From the NCBI RefSeq assembly GCF_026712185.1, contig NZ_JAPPUX010000004.1:62001-126000 (forward strand): 64,000 nucleotides of DNA, given 5' to 3'. Of the stretch, positions 17,144 to 25,087 are shown one piece after another. A program made the position numbers and the translations under genes. A model generated the notes under the pieces. It was given only the letters and a program-made list of their open reading frames with translations, had not been told where the DNA came from and ran no database searches. Position 1 is the first letter of the stretch. Each line of letters begins with the position of its first letter. The DNA comes from Nocardioides pini. GTDB taxonomy: Bacteria; Actinomycetota; Actinomycetes; Propionibacteriales; Nocardioidaceae.

Positions 17144-18078
17144 GGTGTCCCCTCCACGGTCGCGGGGCGCCGCACGCAGCGGAACCCGACGTGGCTCATG
17201 CCGGTGTCGACCGGCTGCGGCCTCCGGGCCGCCGGCCGGTAGCGCAGGCAGTAGCTGTCGGCGCACAGGTGCGACCCGCCCTTGATCACCTTCCGGCCTA
17301 CCCGGAACTGCGGCTGGGCGGGGTCGTAGCTGGCCTCGAGGTCACCGCCGCGCGGGTCGTCCGGCGCGCAGCAGGCCGACGTCGCGTCGTCCGGGTGCCG
17401 GCTGGTCCACCAGTCGTCGGTCCACTCCCAGACGTTGCCGGCCATGTCGTGGAGCCCGTAGCCGTTGGGCGGGAAGCTGCCCACGGGGGCGGTGCGCAGG
17501 AAGCCGCTCTCGCCCGTGCTGCGCCACGGGAAGTCCGGGCCGTCCCAAGTGTTCGCCATGATCCTCCCGCCCGGCCGTGGCTCGTCGCCCCACGTGTACG
17601 TCGCCCCGTCGAGCCCGCCGCGGGAGGCGTACTCCCACTCGGCCTCGGTGGGCAGGGCCGCACCCGCCCACGCGGCGTACGCCAGCGCGTCGGCGTGGGC
17701 GACGTGCACCACCGGGTGGTCCTCGAGTCCCTCGATCGAGCTCCTCGGGCCGCGCGGGTGGCGCCAGCAGGCGCCCGGCTTCCACCGCCACCACTGGCTG
17801 AGGTGCCGCAGGTCGACCGGCCCCCGGGTGGGCGTGAAGACCATCGACCCGGGGACGAGGTTCTCGGGGGGCGCGTCCGGGAACTGGGCCGGGTCGAGAG
17901 GCTGCTCGGCCACCGTGACGTGGCCGGTGTCCGCCACGAACGCCGCGAAGTCCGTGTTCGTGACGGCGGTCTCGTCGATGGAGAAGGCGCCGACGCGCAC
18001 GCGATGGCTCGGACGCTCCTCCGGGTAGTGGGTGTCCGAGCCCATCCTGAAGACCCCTCCGGGGAGGTCGACGGCCAT
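17140..18078 (-). CDS. Formylglycine-generating enzyme (sulfatase maturase)
   Basis: A 312-aa FGE/SUMF1 enzyme that oxidises the active-site Cys of sulfatases to C-alpha-formylglycine, using O2 and copper. The FGE fold is clear: GGVFRMGSDTHYPEE at the N-terminus, the DETAVTNTDFAAFV block, WRHPRGPRSSI, LPTEAEWEYASRGG, and GLHDMAGNVWEWTDDWW. The catalytic pair is intact as GGSHLCADSYCLRY with Cys272 and Cys277, the same numbers as the Streptomyces coelicolor enzyme. It starts 1 bp after the sulfatase stop. Its substrate is very probably the adjacent sulfatase. Confidence 0.95.
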   Translation of the reverse strand: MAVDLPGGVFRMGSDTHYPEERPSHRVRVGAFSIDETAVTNTDFAAFVADTGHVTVAEQPLDPAQFPDAPPENLVPGSMVFTPTRGPVDLRHLSQWWRWKPGACWRHPRGPRSSIEGLEDHPVVHVAHADALAYAAWAGAALPTEAEWEYASRGGLDGATYTWGDEPRPGGRIMANTWDGPDFPWRSTGESGFLRTAPVGSFPPNGYGLHDMAGNVWEWTDDWWTSRHPDDATSACCAPDDPRGGDLEASYDPAQPQFRVGRKVIKGGSHLCADSYCLRYRPAARRPQPVDTGMSHVGFRCVRRPATVEGTP

Positions 18079-18079
18079 C

Positions 18080-19579
18080 TCAGCTGCTGCCCATGCCGGC
18101 TTCGAGCTTCGCCAGCACCTTGTCGACGCTGAAGCTGGGCGGCTCCTGGCGGGCCGGGAACTCGGCCAGCACGCTGACCATGCGTGCGACGTACATCTGC
18201 GCGGGGACGACCAGCCAGGCGTGGTCGAGGATCCAGTCGTAGTAGGTGTTGGAGGTGATGTCCGCGCGCTCGTAGGGGTCGGTGCGCAGGTTGAAGATCT
18301 TCGGCACCCGCAGCTGGGTGTAGGGCTCGGCCCACACCTGCAGCGTGCCGGTGGCACGTTGCTCGAGGAAGACGAGCTTCCAGTTGTCGAAGCGCAACGC
18401 GGTCAGGTCGCCGTCGTCCGAGACGTAGAAGAAGTGCCGGCGCGGGCTCTCACCGGTCTCACCGGTGAGGTAGTCCAGCTGGTTGTGCCCGTCGAGGTGC
18501 ACCTTGTAGGTCCTGCCGTGGAGCTCGGTCCCGGCCTTGAGCCGCTCCGCCACGCCGGTGTCGCCGGCGGCGGCGAGGAGGGTGACGAACCAGTCGTTGT
18601 GGCTGACCATCCCGTTCAGCACGGTGCCCGCGGGGATGCGCCCGGGCCAGCGCACCACCGCCGGGACCCGGTAGGCCCCCTCCCAGCACGAGTTCTTCTC
18701 GTTGCGGAACGGCGTCATCCCGGCGTCCGGCCACGAGTTCATGTGCGGCCCGTTGTCCGTGGAGTACATGACGATCGTGTCCTCGGCCAGCCCGTTGTCG
18801 TCGAGGAAGGCGAGCACGTCGCCGACGAGGTCGTCGTGGTCGCACATCACGTCGTGGTACTCCGACTGCCACCGGCCGGCTCGTCCCCGGCTCCCGTCCT
18901 TGATGTGCGTGCGGAAGTGCATGTGGGTGGTGTTCAGCCACACGAAGAACGGGGTGTCGGCGTCCTTGGCGTCGGCCATGAAGCGCAGCGCCTCGGGCAC
19001 GACCTCGTCGTCGATCGTCTTCATCCGCTCTCGGGTCAGCGGACCCGTGTCCTCGATCCGCTGGCCGCCCTCGCCGTCGGCCCAGCAGTGGACGACGCCG
19101 CGCGGTCCGAACCGCTTCCGGAACCCCGGGAACTCCTCCTCGGTCGGGTAGTCGGGGAGCTCCGGCTCCTCCTCGGCGTTGAGGTGGTAGAGGTTGCCGA
19201 AGAACTCGTCGAAGCCGTGCATCGTCGGCAGGAACTCGTCGCGGTCGCCGAAGTGGTTCTTGCCGAACTGGCCGGTCGCGTAGCCGAGGTCCTTCAGTGC
19301 CGTCGCGATCGTCGGGTCCTCCGCCCGGAGGCCGCTGTCCATCCCGGGGAAGCCGACCTTGGTCAGGCCGGTCCGGTAGGGGTTCTGGCCGGTGATGAAC
19401 GCCGCCCGACCGGCGGTGCAGCTCTGCTCGCCGTAGTAGTCGGTGAAGCGCACGCCCTCGTCCGCGATCCGATCGATGTTGGGCGTCCGGTAGCCCATCA
19501 AGCCGTCGCTGTAGCAGCTCAGGTTGCTGATGCCGATGTCGTCGCCCCAGATGATGAGGATGTTCGGCTTGTCCGTCAT
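18080..19579 (-). CDS. Arylsulfatase-type sulfatase (Cys type)
   Basis: A 499-aa type I sulfatase hydrolysing sulfate esters. The N-terminal metal site is NILIIWGDDIG. The signature CTAGR at residues 54-58 is a CxAxR variant of CxPSR, with Cys54 the residue to be converted to formylglycine. Further alkaline-phosphatase-fold blocks are FGKNHFGDRDEFLPT and YSTDNGPHMNSWPDAG. There is no signal peptide, so a cytosolic site is suggested. The ATG at 19579 is preceded by GGAGG. It is the first gene of a sulfatase-FGE-HAD operon. The substrate cannot be assigned from sequence. Confidence 0.95.
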   Translation of the reverse strand: MTDKPNILIIWGDDIGISNLSCYSDGLMGYRTPNIDRIADEGVRFTDYYGEQSCTAGRAAFITGQNPYRTGLTKVGFPGMDSGLRAEDPTIATALKDLGYATGQFGKNHFGDRDEFLPTMHGFDEFFGNLYHLNAEEEPELPDYPTEEEFPGFRKRFGPRGVVHCWADGEGGQRIEDTGPLTRERMKTIDDEVVPEALRFMADAKDADTPFFVWLNTTHMHFRTHIKDGSRGRAGRWQSEYHDVMCDHDDLVGDVLAFLDDNGLAEDTIVMYSTDNGPHMNSWPDAGMTPFRNEKNSCWEGAYRVPAVVRWPGRIPAGTVLNGMVSHNDWFVTLLAAAGDTGVAERLKAGTELHGRTYKVHLDGHNQLDYLTGETGESPRRHFFYVSDDGDLTALRFDNWKLVFLEQRATGTLQVWAEPYTQLRVPKIFNLRTDPYERADITSNTYYDWILDHAWLVVPAQMYVARMVSVLAEFPARQEPPSFSVDKVLAKLEAGMGSS

Positions 19580-19731
19580 GTGCGCCTCCGCTGGTGACCG
19601 TGCCTGTGCTCCACGCTCACCACGCACGACACGGATGGCCTCACCTGCTCCGGGTGACGTTCGCCCCTCCGGGGGTGCGGCAGGGTGGCCCGGAGGGACG
19701 CCCACGCCGGGTGCCCGGCAGGAGGAATGCC

Positions 19732-20241
19732 ATGAACAAGGCGCTGCTCGGCTCGATGACGGCCGCGGAGCAGAAGCTGGTCGCCGAGACCTCGCGCTCG
19801 GCGCTGGCCGAGCTCGACGAGGAGGAGCTCCTCGCGCTCCACACCCGGGTGCGCCGTGCCCGCACGAAGTACGTGACGGTGTACCGCCGCAGCGCCAGGG
19901 GCGCCGTCGTCAAGCGCGGCGGCCGCGGGTTCAGCTATCCCAAGAACCAGCGCGACCGCGACAAGGCCGAGGTGTTCGAGACGGCGCTGGCCGCCGTCAG
20001 CCGGCAGGTCGCCGTCCAGGCCGGTCGGTCCGCGGCCGAGCTCAAGGCGTCCCGGCTCGAGGCCGCCCGGCAGGGCGGGAGCGGCCCGCGCCAGCAGTCT
20101 TCGGACGTGCGCTCCGAGGTGCCCGAGCAGTCGAGGACCCCAGGGGCCAGGAAGACGACGGGCGGGGTGAAGCGCGACGCGTCGAGCCGTGCGGCGGGCG
20201 CCCGTCGGCAGGTCCAGCGCGACGCCCGCGGCTCGCGGTAG
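19732..20241 (+). CDS. Conserved basic protein of unknown function
   Basis: A 169-aa protein not assigned to a family. The N-terminal half (~1-110) is helical, with MTAAEQKLVAETSRSALAEL and TRVRRARTKYVTVYRR, and is followed by the block GFSYPKNQRDRDKAEVFE. The C-terminal ~60 residues are Arg/Ser/Gln/Ala-rich and look disordered. The predicted charge is strongly positive, which would suit binding of nucleic acid or another polyanion. GGAGGAATGCC precedes the ATG at 19732. It is first in a plus-strand run with two CYTH-domain genes; the 132-bp gap to the next gene may hold a separate promoter. Confidence 0.7.
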   Translation: MNKALLGSMTAAEQKLVAETSRSALAELDEEELLALHTRVRRARTKYVTVYRRSARGAVVKRGGRGFSYPKNQRDRDKAEVFETALAAVSRQVAVQAGRSAAELKASRLEAARQGGSGPRQQSSDVRSEVPEQSRTPGARKTTGGVKRDASSRAAGARRQVQRDARGSR

Positions 20242-20311
20242 GGATCGACGCAGCGCTGGACGTCGACCCCGACGTCACACGCTCCGGGTGATGCCCCGGC
20301 AGCACGGGACG

Positions 20312-20324
20312 CGGACAGTGTCCG
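20312..20324. promoter_or_regulatory. 13-bp palindrome upstream of CYTH gene (possible operator)
   Basis: CGGACAGTGTCCG is a perfect dyad around one central base, 49 bp before the CYTH gene start. The position fits a regulator site; no regulator gene is adjacent. Confidence 0.3.
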
Positions 20325-20373
20325 ATGGGGCGGTGTCGGGCGAAGCGCCCTCCCACCAGCGAAGGAGCGAAGG

Positions 20374-21171
20374 ATGTCCGTGACGTCCGAGGAGACACCG
20401 ACCCGACTCACCGATGCCCAGGTCGGCGAGATGCTGGCGCTGGCGAGGGACGCCGACAGCGTCGAGCTCAAGCTGACGGTTCCGGACTCCCACCGGCGGC
20501 AGACGGCAGTGGCCCTGGGGGTCGACCCGCTCGACGCGCAGATCCGGCAGGTGTACTTCTTCGACACCCCGGACCTCGCCCTCAACGCCGTGGGTGTGGT
20601 CGTCCGGGCGCGCCGGGTCCAGGGACGCGGGGACGACTCCGTCGTCAAGCTGAGACCCGTCGTGCCCGCGGACGTCCAAGCGGAGCGGACCTCGGACAAC
20701 CTGGTCGTCGAGGTCGACGCCATGCCGGGCGGCTTCGTGTGCTCGGCGTCCATGAAGGGCGCGCTCGGCCCGAAGGCCGTGAAGCAGGTCGCGGCCGGCA
20801 GCAAGCGGATCCGCTCGCTCTTCTCCAAGGAGCAGCGGCAGTTCTACGCGGCTCACGCACCTGACGGCGTGGCACTCGACGACCTGTCCACCCTGGGTCC
20901 GATCACCGTCTTCAAGCTCAAGCTCCGCCCGCTGGAGCTCAGCACGCGCCTCGTCGCGGAGGTCTGGTTCTACCCGGACGGGTCGCGGATCGTCGAGCTG
21001 TCGGCCAAGGCAGTGCCGTCGGAGGCCTTCCAGGCCGCGGCGGAGCTGAGGGCCTTCCTCGCCGCGAAGGGCCTCGACGTGTCGGGCGAGCAGCAGACGA
21101 AGACGAAGACGGCACTCGAGTTCTTCGCTGCCGAGTTGACGGCCGCGCAGCCGGCGGCCGGGCCGGGCTGA
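20374..21171 (+). CDS. CYTH-domain protein
   Basis: A 265-aa member of the CYTH/triphosphate-tunnel superfamily (adenylate cyclase IV, thiamine triphosphatase, inorganic triphosphatase, polyphosphate enzymes). Visible marks are the N-terminal VELKLTV strand in the position of the ExExK motif (only E-x-K kept), the QVYFFDTPDLALNAVGVVVR block with VVKLRPV, and the second half EVDAMPGG, VFKLKLRPLEL and VAEVWFYPDGSRIVELSAK. The C-terminal tail KTKTALEFFAAEL ends the fold. GGAGCGAAGG precedes the ATG. It is 19 bp upstream of a CYTH-Ppx/GppA fusion, which points to phosphate-polymer or nucleotide chemistry. The exact substrate is unknown. Confidence 0.8.
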   Translation: MSVTSEETPTRLTDAQVGEMLALARDADSVELKLTVPDSHRRQTAVALGVDPLDAQIRQVYFFDTPDLALNAVGVVVRARRVQGRGDDSVVKLRPVVPADVQAERTSDNLVVEVDAMPGGFVCSASMKGALGPKAVKQVAAGSKRIRSLFSKEQRQFYAAHAPDGVALDDLSTLGPITVFKLKLRPLELSTRLVAEVWFYPDGSRIVELSAKAVPSEAFQAAAELRAFLAAKGLDVSGEQQTKTKTALEFFAAELTAAQPAAGPG

Positions 21172-21190
21172 CCGGGCAGGCCGACCGTCC

Positions 21191-22729
21191 ATGACCGACC
21201 CCACGCCCCACCCGTCCGCGCCGGTCGTCGTACCGAGGTGGGAGTGGCGCACCTTCGGCGACGACCTCGACGACGTCGACGCGCTGGGGCCGTTGCGCAC
21301 CGCGGCGCCCGTGGACAGCGACGAGACCTACGTGCTGTCGATGTACGGCGACGCGTCGGTGAAGGTGCGCGACGGTGTCCTGGACGTCAAGGTCCTCCAG
21401 CGGATGAGCGGGTCCGGGCTGCAGCTGTGGGTGCCGACCATGAAGGCCCCGTTCCCCCTCGACGCCGCAGCGGTCGCGGGCGCCTTCACGGCCCTCGGAG
21501 CACCCCCGCCGGACACCCGGCTCTCCGAGGTCACCCGGGAGCAGCTGCTCCGGGACCTGGTCGCTCCCCGCGACGACCTGCTCGTGGTGGACACCGGCAA
21601 GCGCCGTCGCCGGTCGGTCCTCGACGACTGCATGGTCGAGCTCACCGAGATGAGCGCAGCAGGGAGGACCGTCCTGACCGTCGCCGTGGAGTCCCCGGAC
21701 GCCGGGCTGGTGGTCCGGACGATCGGTCGCCTCGGTCTGGAGGGCCGGCCCAACACCTGCGTGGCCCGAGGACTGAAGTCGCTGCTCGACTGGGGACCGA
21801 GGCGGTTCGCCGTCATCGACGTCGGCACCAACTCGGTCAAGATCGCGCTCGGCCACCGCGACGACGGCGGCACCCCGCGGGTCGAGGCGGAGAGCTCCGT
21901 GGTCACCAGGCTCGGCGAGGGCCTGGCGGCGGCCGGGGCGCTGACCCCGGCCTCGATGGGCCGCACGGTCGACGCCATCGAGGACCTGGTCCGCGAGGCG
22001 CGGCGTGTCGGTCCGGTCGACATCGTCGCCGTGGGGACCGCGGGCCTGCGGCAGGCGTCGAACCGGGACGAGCTGCTGGCGGCCGTCCACAGCCGGTGCG
22101 GGGTCACGGTCGAGGTCATCTCGGGGCGGGAGGAGGCCCGGCTGGCCTACTCGGCCGCCGTGTCGGCGCTGCCGGTGTCCGGCGACCGGCTGCTCGTGTT
22201 CGACTCGGGCGGCGGCAGCAGCCAGTTCACCTTCGGGAGCGTGGACCGGATCGACGAGCAGTTCAGCGTCGACGTGGGAGCGGTGCGGTTCGCCGAGCGG
22301 TTCGGGCTCGCCGACGCCGTGCCACGCGCCACCGTCGACGCGGCCCTCCGGGCGATCGCGACCGAGCTCGAGGAGCTGTCGGGCCGACCACGCCCCGACA
22401 TGGTGATCGCGATGGGCGGCACCTCCACCAACCTGGCGGCCGTCAAGCACGGCCTCGACCACTACGACCCGGACGTCGTGCACGGGACGGTCTTGGACGT
22501 GCCCGAGGTGGAGCGACAGATCGAGCTGTTCCGGACGCGCTCCACCGAGGAGCGGCGTGGGATCCCCGGGCTCCAGCCGGCCCGGGCCGAGGTGATCCTC
22601 GCCGGGGCGTGCGTCGTGCGCACGATCCTCGCGCTCACGGACCAGGACGTCCTGACCGTCAGCGACCGGGCGCTGCGGCACGGCGTCGTGGCCGAGCGGT
22701 TCGGCGCACCACGACGCGGCAGGCCCTGA
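21191..22729 (+). CDS. CYTH-like domain fused to Ppx/GppA exopolyphosphatase domain
   Basis: A 512-aa two-domain protein. Residues ~12-200 look CYTH-like: WEWRTF, SVKVRDGVLDVKVLQ, TGKRRRRSVLDDCMVELTEM, and VLTVAVESPDAGLVVRTI, ending CVARGLKSLLDW. Residues ~204-505 are a Ppx/GppA phosphatase of the ASKHA fold: phosphate-1 loop AVIDVGTNSVK (Asp210), VEVISGREEARLAYSAA with the catalytic-type Glu, and phosphate-2 loop VFDSGGGSSQFTFG. Such enzymes hydrolyse polyphosphate or (p)ppGpp. Fusion with a CYTH domain suggests polyphosphate as ligand or substrate. It ends 9 bp from a convergent gene. Confidence 0.85.
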   Translation: MTDPTPHPSAPVVVPRWEWRTFGDDLDDVDALGPLRTAAPVDSDETYVLSMYGDASVKVRDGVLDVKVLQRMSGSGLQLWVPTMKAPFPLDAAAVAGAFTALGAPPPDTRLSEVTREQLLRDLVAPRDDLLVVDTGKRRRRSVLDDCMVELTEMSAAGRTVLTVAVESPDAGLVVRTIGRLGLEGRPNTCVARGLKSLLDWGPRRFAVIDVGTNSVKIALGHRDDGGTPRVEAESSVVTRLGEGLAAAGALTPASMGRTVDAIEDLVREARRVGPVDIVAVGTAGLRQASNRDELLAAVHSRCGVTVEVISGREEARLAYSAAVSALPVSGDRLLVFDSGGGSSQFTFGSVDRIDEQFSVDVGAVRFAERFGLADAVPRATVDAALRAIATELEELSGRPRPDMVIAMGGTSTNLAAVKHGLDHYDPDVVHGTVLDVPEVERQIELFRTRSTEERRGIPGLQPARAEVILAGACVVRTILALTDQDVLTVSDRALRHGVVAERFGAPRRGRP

Positions 22730-22738
22730 CCCAGCGGC

Positions 22739-23071
22739 TCAGCCGCGGGCCCGCACCTCGTCGGCAGCCAGGCGCAGGTCGCGCCGGTCGGCGACGGCGA
22801 GGCGCGACGCCGAGGCCAGGTGCGCGAGGTCGCCCGCGGCGACCACCCAGACGTCGTCGACGACGTCTGTCGGCGGCGTCACGTCGCCATGGCTGTCGTG
22901 CCAGGCGAGCTCGAGCAGCTCGAGGACGTCGAGAGCAGCGTCGGCCCGGTCGCCGTACTCCAGCACCGCACGGTCGCGTGCGTCCTCACGCCGCTCGTCC
23001 CGGCTGCGGGCCACCACCGAGTGCGGGAGGCGTCCGGCGCTGCCGGCACCGGCAGCGCCGTCCCGGACCAT
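22739..23071 (-). CDS. Hypothetical protein coupled to the small Cys-rich protein
   Basis: A 110-aa protein of unknown function. It is rich in Arg, Asp and Ala, with the central segment LDVLELLELAWHDSHGD and a C-terminal DDVWVVAAGDLAHLASASRL. There are no Cys, membrane spans or recognised motifs. The ATG at 23071 shares one base with the TGA of the upstream 62-aa gene (TGATG), so the pair is probably one transcript with coupled translation. This coupling is the main reason for choosing this start in a longer open frame. Confidence 0.6.
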   Translation of the reverse strand: MVRDGAAGAGSAGRLPHSVVARSRDERREDARDRAVLEYGDRADAALDVLELLELAWHDSHGDVTPPTDVVDDVWVVAAGDLAHLASASRLAVADRRDLRLAADEVRARG

Positions 23072-23259
23072 CACCAGACGGGCCGTCGCGGTCGGACCGT
23101 GCTCATCGAGTGCAGCAGTGCGTCGCGGCGCGCCGCCCGCACCTCCCCCAGCTTCACCTGACACTCCCAGCAACGGTCGGTCGGGACGCAGCACATCGCG
23201 TCGCGGACCTCCGCTTCCAGCTGGTCTGCGTGGGCGCTCCTGCTCAGGACGCTTCCCAT
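23071..23259 (-). CDS. Small Cys-rich hypothetical protein
   Basis: A 62-aa protein starting MGSVLSRSAHADQLEAEVRD. It carries four Cys in the cluster CCVPTDRCWEC, a spacing that could bind Zn or an Fe-S cluster. A strong GGGGAGGAAGACC precedes the ATG at 23259, which supports real translation. The C-terminus is basic (STVRPRRPVW). It is not recognised as a known family. It is coupled by TGATG to the next gene on the minus strand. Confidence 0.6.
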   Translation of the reverse strand: MGSVLSRSAHADQLEAEVRDAMCCVPTDRCWECQVKLGEVRAARRDALLHSMSTVRPRRPVW

Positions 23260-23344
23260 GGTCTTCCTCCCCTGTCGTTGCCCGACGAGTGTGACTGGGG
23301 CAGCGACGCGGCCGCATCAGCATTACTACGCATGTCTGGACCGG

Positions 23345-24220
23345 TCAGCCGCCGCCGAGCTCGGCGAGCAGCCCCGGGAGCTCACCGGGCAGCTCGCGCG
23401 CCAGGTAGCCGACCGGGCCCACCCGCTGGGCGAGGCGGTCGCCCGCCGTGGCGTGCAGCCAGGCGCCCCACACGGCCGCCTGGGCGGGCTCGGCGCCGCG
23501 GGCGAGCAGGCCGGCGACGATGCCCGCCTGCACGTCGCCCGAACCGGCCGTCCCGAGCCCGGGGTTGCCGGCCTCGACGCACCACACCTCGTCGCGGTGC
23601 GCCACGACCTTGACCGGTCCCCCGCACACGACGACCGCGCGCGTCCGCGCGGCGAGCCGGGACGTGTGGGCCGCCAGGTCGTCCTGGACCTCGTCGCCGG
23701 GCACGCCGAGGCAGTGCGCCAGCTCGTCCGGGTTCACCGTCAGCACGACGGTCGCGTCCAGCGAGGCGACCTCCTCGTGGTTGTCGGTGACATACGCCGT
23801 CGCGAGCGCGTCGAGCACGACGGTGCCCGCAAGCCGCGGCAGCACCCGGCGCACGAGGGCGTCGGAGGCGTCGGGGTCGGTGAAGCCGGGGCCGAGCAGC
23901 ACGGTGCTGCCGCCGGCGCAGTCGACCAGCCCGTCCGCCTCGTCGGGGTGCAGCGAACCTCCGTCGTCCTCGGCCAGCCCGGTGACCATCAGCTCGGGGG
24001 CCGTGACGGCGAGGGCAGGTGCGCCGGACCGCGCGGTCGCGAGCTGGATCTTTCCGGCGCCGACCCGGAAGGCCCCCTCGGCGGACAGCAGCCCGGCGCC
24101 CGGGGTCTCCCGACTCCCGGCCACCACCACCAGGCGGCCGCGTTCCTCCTTGTCCGACCCGAGCTCCGGCAGGGGCCAGTCGCGCAGCAGTGCTGCGTCG
24201 ACGGCCGTGGGGTCAGGCAT
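23345..24220 (-). CDS. nnrD: ADP-dependent NAD(P)H-hydrate dehydratase
   Basis: Repairs damaged NAD(P)HX by ADP-dependent dehydration back to NAD(P)H; ribokinase-like fold, cytosolic. The 291-aa protein has the carbohydrate-kinase-type blocks RLVVVAGSRETPGAGLLSAEG, TVLLGPGF, LDALATAYV, VVLTVNPDELAHCLG and the nucleotide loop NPGLGTAGSGDVQAG with the catalytic Asp in GSGD. It lacks the N-terminal epimerase (NnrE) domain found in fused forms, and no separate epimerase gene is in the window. The ATG at 24220 overlaps the histidine phosphatase gene by 8 bp. Confidence 0.93.
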   Translation of the reverse strand: MPDPTAVDAALLRDWPLPELGSDKEERGRLVVVAGSRETPGAGLLSAEGAFRVGAGKIQLATARSGAPALAVTAPELMVTGLAEDDGGSLHPDEADGLVDCAGGSTVLLGPGFTDPDASDALVRRVLPRLAGTVVLDALATAYVTDNHEEVASLDATVVLTVNPDELAHCLGVPGDEVQDDLAAHTSRLAARTRAVVVCGGPVKVVAHRDEVWCVEAGNPGLGTAGSGDVQAGIVAGLLARGAEPAQAAVWGAWLHATAGDRLAQRVGPVGYLARELPGELPGLLAELGGG

Positions 24221-24974
24221 CGGGCGCCTCCCCTGCCCGGTCGTCCTCGTCGGTCCTCTCGGCCGGGCCGGGATCGAGGTGCTCGTCGCTGGCGAACGTC
24301 TCCAGCACGAGACCGTCGGAGCGCCGGCAGTAGCGGGTGACGGACGCGTTCGGGATCGGCGTGCTGCGGTCGATCTCCAGGAGCTCGGCCTCGTCGAGGC
24401 CCTCCAGGGCGTAGCGGAACGACATGATGACCGCCTGGTGCGTGAACAGCCACACGCGCTTGCCGTCGTACCCCTCGCGCAGGTCGGCCAGCAGGCTCCG
24501 CGCGCGCAGCACCACGTCGGCCCAGCTCTCACCGGACGGCGGCTGGTAGTAGAACTTGCCGACGTGGGACCGGCGCTCGGCCTCCTCCGGGTAGCGCGCC
24601 CGGATGCCCTTGCCGGTCAGGCCGTCGAGCAGCCCGAGGTCGCGCTCGCGCAGCCGCTCGTCCATGACCAGCTCGACGTCGAGACCCGCCAGGGCTGCGC
24701 GTGCGGTGTCGGCCGCGCGCCGGTAGGGCGAGCTGACCACGAGGTCCGGGAGCTCCTCCTTCGCAAGGCCCGCGGCCCACCGACCGAGGGTGCGCGCCTG
24801 CTCCTCGCCGTTGCCGGAGAGCTCGACGTCCGCATCCCGCGCCGAGAGCTCGAGCCGCTCGGCGTCGGAGTCGCGGGCCTCGCTGTCGGCGATGTTGCCG
24901 GCACTCTCACCGTGGCGCACCAGCACCAGCTCGTCGGGTCCACGCCTTGCGTGCAGCGCGCTCATCAGGCCCAC
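24213..24974 (-). CDS. Histidine phosphatase family protein
   Basis: A 253-aa phosphoglycerate-mutase-like phosphatase. The phospho-His motif is ELVLVRHGES near residues 16-25. The second conserved Arg is in VVSSPYRRAADTA, and the second catalytic His is in KRVWLFTHQAVIMSFRY. The acidic C-terminal tail (AERTDEDDRAGEAPDA) is likely disordered. GAGGAGG is five bases before the GTG at 24974, which supports that start over the ATG at 24965. It is cotranscribed with nnrD. The substrate is unknown. Confidence 0.9.
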   Translation of the reverse strand: MGLMSALHARRGPDELVLVRHGESAGNIADSEARDSDAERLELSARDADVELSGNGEEQARTLGRWAAGLAKEELPDLVVSSPYRRAADTARAALAGLDVELVMDERLRERDLGLLDGLTGKGIRARYPEEAERRSHVGKFYYQPPSGESWADVVLRARSLLADLREGYDGKRVWLFTHQAVIMSFRYALEGLDEAELLEIDRSTPIPNASVTRYCRRSDGLVLETFASDEHLDPGPAERTDEDDRAGEAPDA

Positions 24975-25087
24975 CGCGCCTCCTCGTCGTACGTCGTCGG
25001 TCGGGTTCGTCCCTCGCCGACCCCGTTACCCCGACACGACGCACTGGATGCGTTCGTGGCACGCCCGCCCGGCGGTAGCCTGCCGGC

